Shown here piece by piece: positions 5,776 to 11,662 of a stretch of 11,662 nucleotides of DNA. The stretch's first letter is position 1, and each line of letters begins with the position of its first letter. The translations under genes and the position numbers were made by a program. The notes beneath the pieces were generated by a model. The model saw only the letters and a list, made by a program, of their open reading frames with translations. It made no database searches and had not been told where the DNA came from. This stretch comes from CAMEON01 sp963643175 (GTDB lineage Bacteria; Bacillota; Clostridia; Oscillospirales; CAG-272). The stretch spans positions 1 to 11,662 of the forward strand of contig CAVIJF010000041.1 of assembly GCA_963643175.1 (NCBI GenBank), given 5' to 3'.

Positions 5776-8174
5776 ACGGACAAAAAAGGGGGGATAGCAC
5801 AGTGTGGGACGGTATGAATGACGCACCGGCGACAGACGGGACTGACCGGGAAACGGCGGAATCCCTGCGCGGTACGGTGGAACGCGTTATCTACACCAGC
5901 GGGGACACCGGGTACACGGTGTGTGACTTCGGGCTGGAGGACGGCGACGTGGTGACGGTGTGCGGCACCATGCCTTACATCGGCACCGGCGACGAGCTGA
6001 CCGTGTGGGGCGCATGGACGCACAGTCCGCGCTACGGGCGCCAGTTCCGGGTGGATCAGTACGAGCGCTCCCTGCCTGCCGACAGCAACGCCATTTTGCG
6101 CTATCTGTCCTCCCGGACGGTCAAGGGCGTCGGACCGGCGCTGGCAAAGCGGATGGTGGAGACGTTCGGGGACGAAACGCTGGAGGTCATGGAGAACCAT
6201 CCGGACTGGCTGACGCAGGTCAACGGCATTTCCCGGAAAAAGGCAGCCGAAATATCCGAGGATTTCCGCGCCAAGGCGGGCATACGCGCCGCGATGCTGT
6301 TTTTCCGGGAGTACTTCGGCGCGGCGCTGACCGTGCGTATTTACAAGAAGTTCGGCTCCGGCGCGGTGGATATTGCCAAAAGCAACCCATACCGCCTGTG
6401 CGACGAGGTGGACGGCATCGGGTTTGAAAAGGCGGATCGGTTCGCGTCCTCCCTTGGCGTTGACCCGGAGAGCGGGGAGCGCCTGATGAGCGGCGTGGCG
6501 TATGTCCTGTCCTCCAACGCGATGCAGAACGGGCACGTCTGCCTGCCGCGCGACAAGCTGGTTCCGGCGGCGGCGCAGCTTCTGCATACCGATACGGAGA
6601 AAATCGACCGTGCCATCGCGGCGCAGCTGGGAACCGGCAAACTGGTGTGCCGCCGCTTTTCCGGCGTGGATTACCTGTACACGGCGGCGGATGACCGCAC
6701 CGAGCAGTACATAGCGGACAAGCTGCGGCTGCTGGACAGACTGTGCCCGGCGGTGGACGGCGGCGACGTGCAGACGTTTATCCGGCGGGAGGAGCAGGAG
6801 GTCGGGATGTCCTACGCCATGGGGCAGAAAAAGGCGATTTTCGACGCGCTCTGCCACGGGGTCATGATTCTGACCGGCGGTCCCGGAACGGGCAAGACGA
6901 CGGTGGTGCACGCGCTGATCCGGATATTCGACTCCATGGGCATGAAGATTGCGCTGGCGGCGCCGACCGGGCGGGCGGCAAAGCGGCTGTCCGAATCGAC
7001 CGCCTGCCGGGCAAAGACCATCCACCGCCTGCTGGAAATGAGCTTTGATGGGGACGGCGGGCGCGGCGGGTTCCGCCGCAATGAGCAGGATCTGCTGGAC
7101 GAGGAGGTTGTCATCATCGATGAGGCGTCCATGGTGGACAGTGCGCTGATGGCGGCGCTCCTGCGGGCAATCAAGCCGGGGGCGCGGCTGATTCTGATCG
7201 GGGATGCGGATCAGCTGCCCAGCGTCGGCGCGGGGCGCGTGCTGAACGACCTGATAGACAGCGGCAGCTTTGCCACCGTGCGGCTGGACGAGATATTCCG
7301 GCAGTCGCAGGCTTCGCTGATTGTGACCAACGCCCACGCCATCAACCGCGGCGAGATGCCGGTGCTGACCGATAAGCGGAACGACTTCTTTTTCCTGCCC
7401 CGGCGCACCGACGCGGACATATCCGCCACAATCGTGGAGCTGTACCGGACGCGCCTGCCCCGCACCTACGGACAGCTGACCGAGAACGGCATTCAGATTA
7501 TTTCCCCCTCCCGGCGCGGGGAGGCGGGCACCGAGCACCTCAACCGGATGCTGCAGGCGGCGCTGAATCCCGCCGCACGGGGCAGGGCAGAGATCAGCTT
7601 CCGGGACAAGCTGTTCCGTGTCGGCGACCGCGTTATGCAGACCCGGAACAACTATGACGTGCTGTGGGAGGATGACGAGGACGGCGAGGAGGGCGGTACG
7701 GACGAGCAGGAGCCGGAGGAAGTCTCCCCCGGACGCGGCCGTGCCCGACCGCCGCAGTCTGCCGGGCACGGCGAATGGGACGAGGAGGAGCGGAGCGAGC
7801 GCGGCGGCGTGTTCAACGGCGACATCGGCGTGATTACGGATATTGACGTGCCGGAGCGCACCATGCGCGTGCGGTTTGATGACCGGGTGGCGGTTTACAC
7901 GGCGGATATGCTGGATGATCTGGAGCACGCATGGGCTGTGACAGTGCACAAGAGTCAGGGGAGCGAGTACCCCTTTGTCATCATGCCGATGTACAGTGCT
8001 TCGTCCCTGCTGCTGACGCGGAACCTGCTGTATACGGCGGTGACGCGTGCACAGCGCATGGTGATTCTGGTCGGGCGTGAGTCGGTCATCCGGACGATGG
8101 TGGAGAATAACAGGCAATCCATGCGCTATACGGGACTGTGCCGCCGCCTGCAGGCTGCGGACGGGGCGGAATGA
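5772..8174 (+). CDS. recD2: RecD-like ATP-dependent DNA helicase (RecD2 family, SF1B)
   Basis: This is an 800-residue 5'-3' helicase of the stand-alone RecD2 type, found in bacteria without relying on RecBC and linked to repair and replication-fork maintenance. It has an N-terminal OB-like region (about 32-100) and helix-hairpin-helix segments (KGVGPALAKRM and VNGISRKKAAEI, about 115-160). The helicase core carries Walker A GGPGTGKT (369-376), motif Ia APTGRAAKRL, Walker B VIIDEAS (DEAS 450-453), motif III GDADQLPSVGAG, DEIFRQ, a late VHKSQGSEYP block and motif VI YTAVTRAQ (754-761). An acidic/low-complexity insert of about 47 residues (633-679) interrupts the usual NNYD...GVFNGDIG stretch. 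The start at 5772 overlaps the stop of the small ORF. A GTG at 5802, with AAGGGGGG 8 bases upstream, is an alternative start. Confidence 0.96.
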   Translation: MNGQKRGDSTVWDGMNDAPATDGTDRETAESLRGTVERVIYTSGDTGYTVCDFGLEDGDVVTVCGTMPYIGTGDELTVWGAWTHSPRYGRQFRVDQYERSLPADSNAILRYLSSRTVKGVGPALAKRMVETFGDETLEVMENHPDWLTQVNGISRKKAAEISEDFRAKAGIRAAMLFFREYFGAALTVRIYKKFGSGAVDIAKSNPYRLCDEVDGIGFEKADRFASSLGVDPESGERLMSGVAYVLSSNAMQNGHVCLPRDKLVPAAAQLLHTDTEKIDRAIAAQLGTGKLVCRRFSGVDYLYTAADDRTEQYIADKLRLLDRLCPAVDGGDVQTFIRREEQEVGMSYAMGQKKAIFDALCHGVMILTGGPGTGKTTVVHALIRIFDSMGMKIALAAPTGRAAKRLSESTACRAKTIHRLLEMSFDGDGGRGGFRRNEQDLLDEEVVIIDEASMVDSALMAALLRAIKPGARLILIGDADQLPSVGAGRVLNDLIDSGSFATVRLDEIFRQSQASLIVTNAHAINRGEMPVLTDKRNDFFFLPRRTDADISATIVELYRTRLPRTYGQLTENGIQIISPSRRGEAGTEHLNRMLQAALNPAARGRAEISFRDKLFRVGDRVMQTRNNYDVLWEDDEDGEEGGTDEQEPEEVSPGRGRARPPQSAGHGEWDEEERSERGGVFNGDIGVITDIDVPERTMRVRFDDRVAVYTADMLDDLEHAWAVTVHKSQGSEYPFVIMPMYSASSLLLTRNLLYTAVTRAQRMVILVGRESVIRTMVENNRQSMRYTGLCRRLQAADGAE

Positions 8175-8175
8175 T

Positions 8176-8910
8176 ATGCGGGACGCGGTATCGACGGTCG
8201 GCAGAGCACTGACCGACCTGCTATTCCCGCCGCGCTGTGCGGGCTGTGGGGCGTTGCTGCCGCCGTTCCGGGGACTGCGCGGCGGGGCTGTCCCGGCGTT
8301 GTGCGAGGACTGTCTACCGCTGTGGCGGGCGGCGCGGGCGCAGGCGCCGGACGTGTACCCGGCGGGGGCGGTCTGGCTTGTCCCCTACTGCCCGGAGGAG
8401 CCGGACAGCGTTCCGCAGCAAGTGATTTTCCGGCTCAAGCACCGGGATGACCGGCGGCTGACCGACTGGCTGTCGGCGGAGTTGGCGGAGCCGGTGCGCC
8501 GGTCGCTGGAGGTGGCGGGCGCCGATGTGCGGGCGGCGGTCTGCCTGTACCCGCCCCGTCGCCGCGCCGCCGTCCGGAAGGACGGCTTTGATCAGGCACA
8601 GCGGCTGGCGTGCGGTTTGGCGGACTGTCTGGGGACGGATTGCCTGCCCGCCATCCGGCGCGTGTCGGACGGCGCGGGGGCGCAGAAAACGCTGGATGCC
8701 GCCGGGCGCCGTGCCAATGCCGCCTCCTCGTATGCGCTGGACGAACGGCTTGCTCCGCGCCTGTCCGGGCGCTTTGCCGTGCTGGCGGACGACCTGTTCA
8801 CCACGGGCGCGACGCTCGCAAGTCTTGCCGACCTTGCCCGCACTGCCGGGGCGTCCGGCGTGCTGTTTGCCACGGTGGCAAGGACGCGGGCGCGGCGGGG
8901 GCTGAATTGA
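8176..8910 (+). CDS. comF: ComF-family phosphoribosyltransferase-like protein
   Basis: At 244 residues this matches the ComF/GntX family. It has an N-terminal zinc-ribbon-like pair of CxxC motifs (Cys 21/24 and 43/46, RCAGCG and CEDC), a central LKHRDD segment, and a C-terminal type I phosphoribosyltransferase fold with the PRPP-loop motif VLADDLFTTGAT (202-213). In competent Firmicutes ComFC acts with a ComFA helicase in uptake of single-stranded DNA, but its catalytic activity is undefined. Many non-competent species carry a copy. It begins one base after the recD2 stop, so the two are surely co-transcribed, pairing a DNA helicase with a DNA-uptake-like protein. The first Met with the zinc motif in phase is at 8176. 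The upstream RBS is weak, suggesting translational coupling. Confidence 0.9.
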   Translation: MRDAVSTVGRALTDLLFPPRCAGCGALLPPFRGLRGGAVPALCEDCLPLWRAARAQAPDVYPAGAVWLVPYCPEEPDSVPQQVIFRLKHRDDRRLTDWLSAELAEPVRRSLEVAGADVRAAVCLYPPRRRAAVRKDGFDQAQRLACGLADCLGTDCLPAIRRVSDGAGAQKTLDAAGRRANAASSYALDERLAPRLSGRFAVLADDLFTTGATLASLADLARTAGASGVLFATVARTRARRGLN

Positions 8911-8963
8911 CCAATTTTTGCAAAATCGTGGCCGAAACCTTGTACAGAACCGGAAATCTCCTT

Positions 8964-8979
8964 CCGTGACACGGTTTTT
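8964..8979 (+). terminator. Weak terminator candidate after comF
   Basis: CCGT (8964-8967) and ACGG (8971-8974) form a short stem followed by TTTTT (8975-8979). An alternative helix pairs AACCG (8948-8952) with CGGTT (8972-8976). Both are short. The T-run ends 2 bases before the next -35 box, so this marks the boundary of the two transcription units if it works at all. Confidence 0.3.
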
Positions 8980-8981
8980 CC

Positions 8982-9010
8982 TTGACAAAGCGGTATTTGA
9001 GGCATATAAT
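8982..9010 (+). promoter_or_regulatory. Consensus sigma-A promoter of folT-folC
   Basis: TTGACA (8982-8987) and TATAAT (9005-9010) are separated by 17 bases, again a perfect consensus pair. The predicted transcript start is near 9017, about seven bases before the THF aptamer. The aptamer is therefore at the very 5' end of a leader of about 205 bases. Confidence 0.88.
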
Positions 9011-9023
9011 GAGTATGCAAATC

Positions 9024-9137
9024 TGAAGAGTAAGGATACGGGCGTACAGTGCCGACGGGACGGGGAGTTGTCCGCCGGACGAAATGCCGCGAGGGGGAAG
9101 CCCGGCGGCTGCGGTCCGCATTCTGCATCCCGCTTCA
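9024..9137 (+). ncRNA. THF (tetrahydrofolate) riboswitch
   Basis: This aptamer senses reduced folates and typically precedes folT or folate-synthesis genes in Firmicutes. The closing stem pairs TGAAG (9024-9028) with CTTCA (9133-9137). The 5' conserved GAAGAGTA and the 3' block CTGCATCCCGCTTCA match the known folT-motif ends as I remember them (GGAGAGUA and UUGCAUCCGCUCC). Internally, an arm CCGACGGGAC with GTCCGCCGG closes a GGGGAGTT loop (about 9052-9080), followed by ACGAAATGCCGCG, which fits the THF P3/junction region. The P2 arm is longer and more GC-rich than in the well-known streptococcal example. Context (folT and folC immediately downstream) agrees. The 311 bases between comF and folT hold only this leader and its promoter. 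Confidence 0.87.
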
Positions 9138-9178
9138 TCTGGCTGAATCAAGAGGTTTTTCTGCGCGCGGCGCCGTGC

Positions 9179-9221
9179 CTCCTTTCCTGCCAAATGGCTG
9201 TGGGGAAGGAGATATTTTTTT
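9179..9221 (+). promoter_or_regulatory. folT expression platform: SD-sequestering, terminator-like hairpin
   Basis: CTCCTTTCC (9179-9187) pairs with GGGAAGGAG (9203-9211), 9 bp with one wobble. The 3' arm contains the folT ribosome binding site AAGGAG (9206-9211). The loop holds a small inner dyad GCC/GGC. Seven T residues (9215-9221) follow, so the same hairpin could act as an intrinsic terminator. A competing helix is possible: AAGAGG (9150-9155) with CCTCCTT (9178-9184), which would free the SD. The two are mutually exclusive, as expected of a riboswitch switch region. Pairing is seen in the sequence. The regulatory role is inferred. Confidence 0.62.
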
Positions 9222-9824
9222 ATGACAAACCAGAAGAGTTTTTCCCGGATCCGGCGGCGCACGGCGGTGCGCCTGACCACGGACGCCATGCTGACCGCCG
9301 TGTACGTGGTGCTTGCCTCGTTTGTGTCCATCAATCTGCCCATCGCCCAATTCTCCCTGTCCTCCCTGCCGATTCTGCTGTGTGCGCTTGCTTTCGGCGT
9401 TCCGGATGCCGTCGCGGTCGCGCTGTGCGGTTCGTTCATGGAGCAGGTGCTGTACGGACTGTCACCGACGGCACCGCTGTGGATGGCGGCACCCGTGGCA
9501 ACGGCGCTGACTGCCGGGGGGCTTGCCGCGCTGTTCCGCCGCCTGTCCGGCAGGGAAATCCGGACATGGCAGACAGTTGTGACGGTGGTCGCGGCTGAAC
9601 TGGTCATGACGGCGGTCAATACCGGAATGCTGTATCTGGACGCCTACATTATGCAGTACACGGTCAAGGCGTTTTGGGTCTCGCTTCCGCTCCGGCTGGG
9701 CAACAGTGCCGCCCGGACAGTCTGCACCGTACTGCTGACGCTGGGCATTCTGACGCCCCTGCGCCTGATTGCGGACAGGGATCGCACCGACCGCGACACC
9801 GGGAAGCGGGGTGGCTCCGTATGA
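9222..9824 (+). CDS. folT: Folate ECF transporter substrate-binding (S) component FolT
   Basis: This is a 200-residue integral membrane protein with the size and hydrophobic pattern of ECF S components. It has a basic N-terminus, then about five to six hydrophobic segments (starting LTTDAMLTAVYVVLASFVSI, then LPILLCALAFGVPDAVAVAL, PVATALTAGGLAALF, VVTVVAAELVMTAV, and a last one ending TVLLTLGILTPL). The S-component type is clear from the sequence. The folate specificity rests on the THF riboswitch upstream and folC downstream. It would capture folate and dock on the shared EcfA/EcfA'/EcfT module encoded elsewhere. The RBS AAGGAG is 10 bases upstream and lies inside the switch hairpin. The TGA stop at 9822-9824 overlaps the folC ATG. 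Confidence 0.89.
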   Translation: MTNQKSFSRIRRRTAVRLTTDAMLTAVYVVLASFVSINLPIAQFSLSSLPILLCALAFGVPDAVAVALCGSFMEQVLYGLSPTAPLWMAAPVATALTAGGLAALFRRLSGREIRTWQTVVTVVAAELVMTAVNTGMLYLDAYIMQYTVKAFWVSLPLRLGNSAARTVCTVLLTLGILTPLRLIADRDRTDRDTGKRGGSV

Positions 9825-11176
9825 CGGCAACCATCCGCACCGCCGCCGATGCGATCGCGTACATTCACTCTAACACGTGGACGCGGCACGCGCCGGGGCT
9901 GGAGCGGATGCGGGAGCTTTGCGGGCGGCTGGGCAACCCGCAGAAGTCGCTGCGCTTCCTGCATGTAGCCGGCACGAACGGCAAGGGGTCGGTCTGTGCT
10001 ATGCTGGATGCGGTACTGCGCACGGCGGGCTTCCGCGTGGGGCTTTTCACCTCGCCGTATCTTGTGAATTTCAACGAGCGCATCCGGCTGGACGGTCAGC
10101 CCATCCCGGATGCGGAGTTGGCGGAGCTTACGGCGCGTATCCGTCCCATCGCCGACGGCATGACCGACGTGCCCACGGAGTTTGAACTGATAACCGCCAT
10201 CGGGCTTGCCTTTTTTGCCCGCCACGCCTGCGATTTTGTGGTGTTCGAGGTCGGCATGGGCGGGCGGCTGGATTCCACCAACATACTGGCGCCGGAGGAG
10301 GTCGCCGTGTCGGTCATCACCGGCATCGCCATGGATCACACCGCCTACCTGGGGGACACGCCGGAGAAGATAGCCGCCGAGAAGGCGGGCATCATCAAGC
10401 CCGGCGTTCCGGTGGTATTCGGCGGGACGCACGAGCCGCTGATTCCCGCCGGTGTCGTGCCGGCAGTCCGCGTGGATCCGGCGTCCTGCGGGCAGGTTAT
10501 CCGGGCGCGGGCAGAGCAGCTGGGGGCACCGTATATACCGGTTTCCGCCGACCTTCTGCACGTCACCCGCACGGGACTGGACGGCTCGGATTTCGATTTC
10601 AGCGCCCGGCACGGACTGCACATCCCCCTGCCGGGGCTGTACCAGCCCTTCAACGCCGCGACCGCCCTGTGTGCGTTGGATATTCTCCGGGAACGCGGCA
10701 CCCGCATCCCGGAGGAGGCAATCCGCGCCGGGCTTGCCCGTGTCGGCTGGGCAGGGCGCTTTGAGGTGCTGTACCGCGACCCGGACGACCCACGCGTGGT
10801 GGTTGTGGCGGATGGCGGACACAACCCGGAGGGCGTCGCGGCGGCGGCAGCCAGTGCCGCCGCCTGCTTCGGGGAGGAGCGCGTCAACCTGCTGACCGGC
10901 GTGATGGCGGACAAGGACTATACGACCATGGCACACAGTCTTGCCGCCGTGGCGCGCCACGTGTTCACGGTCACGCCGGACAACTGCCGCGCCCTGTCCG
11001 GCGACGCCTACGCCGCTCTGTACCGCGCACAGGGCATCCCGGTTCACGATTTCCCGTCGGTCGCCGCCGCCTTTTCCGCCGCGCTTGCCGACTGCCGCCG
11101 TGCCGGGGTTCCGCTGCTCTGCCTCGGCTCCCTGTATATGTACCGGGATGTGAGGGCGGCGGCGGAGGGGCTGTAA
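9821..11176 (+). CDS. folC: Folylpolyglutamate synthase / dihydrofolate synthase
   Basis: FolC adds glutamates to folate (and glutamate to dihydropteroate), an ATP-dependent Mur-ligase-type reaction that retains folate in the cell. The 451-residue protein shows the ATP-binding loop GTNGKGS (51-57), TSPYLVNFNERIR, the VFEVGMGGRLDSTN stretch, DHTAYLGDTPEKIAAEKAGI, the GLYQPFNAATALCAL segment, and the C-terminal domain motifs RFEVL, DGGHNPEG and GSLYMYRDV. The start ATG (9821-9823) overlaps the folT stop as ATGA, so translation is coupled and import and trapping of folate are made together under THF control. No terminator is visible after the TAA. A minus-strand promoter and sigma remnant face its 3' end. 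Confidence 0.97.
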   Translation: MTATIRTAADAIAYIHSNTWTRHAPGLERMRELCGRLGNPQKSLRFLHVAGTNGKGSVCAMLDAVLRTAGFRVGLFTSPYLVNFNERIRLDGQPIPDAELAELTARIRPIADGMTDVPTEFELITAIGLAFFARHACDFVVFEVGMGGRLDSTNILAPEEVAVSVITGIAMDHTAYLGDTPEKIAAEKAGIIKPGVPVVFGGTHEPLIPAGVVPAVRVDPASCGQVIRARAEQLGAPYIPVSADLLHVTRTGLDGSDFDFSARHGLHIPLPGLYQPFNAATALCALDILRERGTRIPEEAIRAGLARVGWAGRFEVLYRDPDDPRVVVVADGGHNPEGVAAAAASAAACFGEERVNLLTGVMADKDYTTMAHSLAAVARHVFTVTPDNCRALSGDAYAALYRAQGIPVHDFPSVAAAFSAALADCRRAGVPLLCLGSLYMYRDVRAAAEGL

Positions 11177-11194
11177 ACGGAAAAACGGGGGGGA

Positions 11195-11275
11195 GCTGCC
11201 GTACTTGTCCCGGCTTTCGACGATGGCTCGCTCGTTGCGGTCGAAGAAGAGCTGTATGATTTCCCGGTCTTCCAT
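11195..11275 (-). pseudogene. 5' remnant of a sigma-70-family RNA polymerase sigma factor
   Basis: Reading leftwards from the ATG at 11275, the first 27 codons give MEDREIIQLFFDRNERAIVE followed by SRDKYGS. This matches the start of the small sigma-70-family factors common in clostridia (which continue with an AYCRSIA-like region-2 sequence). Here the match stops at codon 27, next to a G7 run (11187-11193), and the frame runs into the antisense of folC. All of the DNA-binding and core-binding regions are therefore missing. A strong RBS (GAGGAGG on the minus strand, about 11282-11288) and a good promoter (11400-11428) are retained. The folC stop is only 18 bases away. A deletion or rearrangement that joined the two is the simplest reading. 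Recognition is from memory of the family. Confidence 0.68.
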
Positions 11276-11399
11276 ATGTGTTCCTCCTCTGTGTAAACGG
11301 TACTCCCACTCTGTATGCCGACAAAACGGGTGCCGGAATGTCAGCAATTACGTGGATTTTTTGCTTTTTTGGGGGGGATCTTTCCGGGAGTGTTCTTAC

Positions 11400-11428
11400 A
11401 GTATACCATATCTGTTGATTGCTGTCAA
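11400..11428 (-). promoter_or_regulatory. Minus-strand sigma-A promoter for the sigma remnant
   Basis: On the minus strand TTGACA (complement of 11423-11428) and TATACT (complement of 11400-11405) are 17 bases apart, with a TGG just before the -10 (extended -10 type). The transcript would start near 11393, giving a leader of about 117 bases that contains a C7 run and two A6 runs, and then run towards the 3' end of folC. Confidence 0.78.
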
Positions 11429-11506
11429 ATATGGGACGAAAAGTTTTGCGGACACTTGCCCCGGCAGCATATTTGTTCCCGGCATTCCGGAAGGTAACGG
11501 AAAACC

Positions 11507-11552
11507 GTGCCGCCCCGGCGTAAGTTTGGGGGTACCGCAAACCTCCCGGCAC
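11507..11552. repeat. Imperfect inverted repeat
   Basis: GTGCCG (11507-11512) is complementary to CGGCAC (11547-11552), and inside it GTTTG (11524-11528) faces CAAAC (11538-11542). The result is a long interrupted stem-loop upstream of the minus-strand promoter. Its role is unknown. Confidence 0.4.
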
Positions 11553-11581
11553 GCCATGCCGCTCCCGGCGCGGCCGCAGGG

Positions 11582-11607
11582 TTGCAAGGGGCGGCAGCCC
11601 CTTGCAA
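11582..11607. repeat. Perfect palindromic stem-loop element A
   Basis: TTGCAAGGGGC (11582-11592) pairs with GCCCCTTGCAA (11597-11607) around GGCA, an 11-bp perfect stem. A-rich sequence follows on the + strand and there is no T-run after the stem in either direction, so it is not a standard terminator. It looks like an intergenic palindromic repeat. Confidence 0.7.
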
Positions 11608-11624
11608 AAGAAAACTAAAAATCT

Positions 11625-11649
11625 CCCCCTTCCCCTCCGGGGAAGGGGG
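11625..11649. repeat. Perfect palindromic stem-loop element B
   Basis: CCCCCTTCCCC (11625-11635) pairs with GGGGAAGGGGG (11639-11649) around TCC, an 11-bp stem 17 bases after element A. G-rich sequence continues to the window edge. Apart from elements A and B, the inverted repeat at 11507-11552 and the minus-strand promoter, I see nothing recognisable in 11276-11662. Confidence 0.7.
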
Positions 11650-11662
11650 TCGGGGGGATGGG

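Noticed and set aside
4304..5800. 498-codon minus-strand frame opposite metK
   Set aside because: Same shadow effect. The + strand carries all the MetK motifs.
5637..8117. Long open frame (826 codons) on the minus strand opposite recD2
   Set aside because: Antisense shadow of a GC-rich gene. It lacks recognisable domains, is rich in Arg, His, Gln and Val, and has no sensible RBS.
9644..11347. 567-codon minus-strand frame running from the sigma remnant through folC
   Set aside because: Only the first 27 codons after 11275 look like a protein family. The rest is the complement of folC, kept open by GC-rich composition.
11582..11649. Right-edge palindromes as CRISPR repeats or intrinsic terminators
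   Set aside because: There are two different stems with no regular spacer-repeat pattern, and no T-run follows either stem.
1..11662. tRNA or rRNA genes, insertion sequences, prophage or defence genes
   Set aside because: I looked for these and saw no cloverleaf, rRNA core sequence, transposase, integrase, restriction or toxin-antitoxin motif that I could support.

Overview
The window reads as a piece of a GC-rich, low-to-mid-size-genome Firmicute (Bacillota), most likely a gut clostridium of the Oscillospiraceae/Ruminococcaceae type. The basis for this is FMN, SAM-I and THF riboswitches, ECF-type vitamin transporter S components, consensus sigma-A promoters, AGGAGG-like ribosome binding sites, an LSGC lipoprotein with no outer-membrane context, and strong GC bias at third codon positions. 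The genus cannot be fixed from the sequence alone. All complete genes are on the + strand. The only minus-strand gene signal is a short sigma-factor remnant near the right end.

Layout. (1) 2-814: the 3' two thirds of tuf (EF-Tu), closed by a 13-bp intrinsic terminator (872-906). (2) 972-2466: an FMN riboswitch, then ribU (riboflavin ECF S component) and a COG2426-type small membrane protein in one apparent operon. (3) 2516-4110: a perfect sigma-A promoter driving an orphan extracellular solute-binding lipoprotein. (4) 4199-5593: a SAM-I riboswitch with a textbook intrinsic terminator, then metK (SAM synthetase). (5) 5668-8910: a possible 35-codon ORF whose stop overlaps recD2, then recD2 (RecD-like helicase) and a ComF-type phosphoribosyltransferase one base downstream. 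(6) 8982-11176: a perfect sigma-A promoter, a THF riboswitch, folT (folate ECF S component) and folC (folylpolyglutamate/dihydrofolate synthase), the last two overlapping by ATGA. (7) 11177-11662: a 27-codon 5' remnant of a sigma-70-family factor on the minus strand with its RBS and promoter intact, followed by a gene-free stretch with three palindromic elements.

The unifying theme is cofactor economy under RNA control. Three different riboswitch classes within about 8.2 kb sense FMN, SAM and tetrahydrofolate, and each sits directly upstream of the gene that imports the precursor or makes the ligand. RibU and FolT would share an energising ECF module (EcfA, EcfA', EcfT) that is not encoded here. 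FolC traps imported folate by polyglutamylation.

I do not see a convincing wholly new system. The observations best worth following are the folT leader (an SD-sequestering hairpin that also looks like a terminator, with a competing helix), the promoter-bearing sigma remnant aimed at the 3' end of folC, the small ORF coupled to recD2, an acidic insert in RecD2, and the palindromic block at the right edge.
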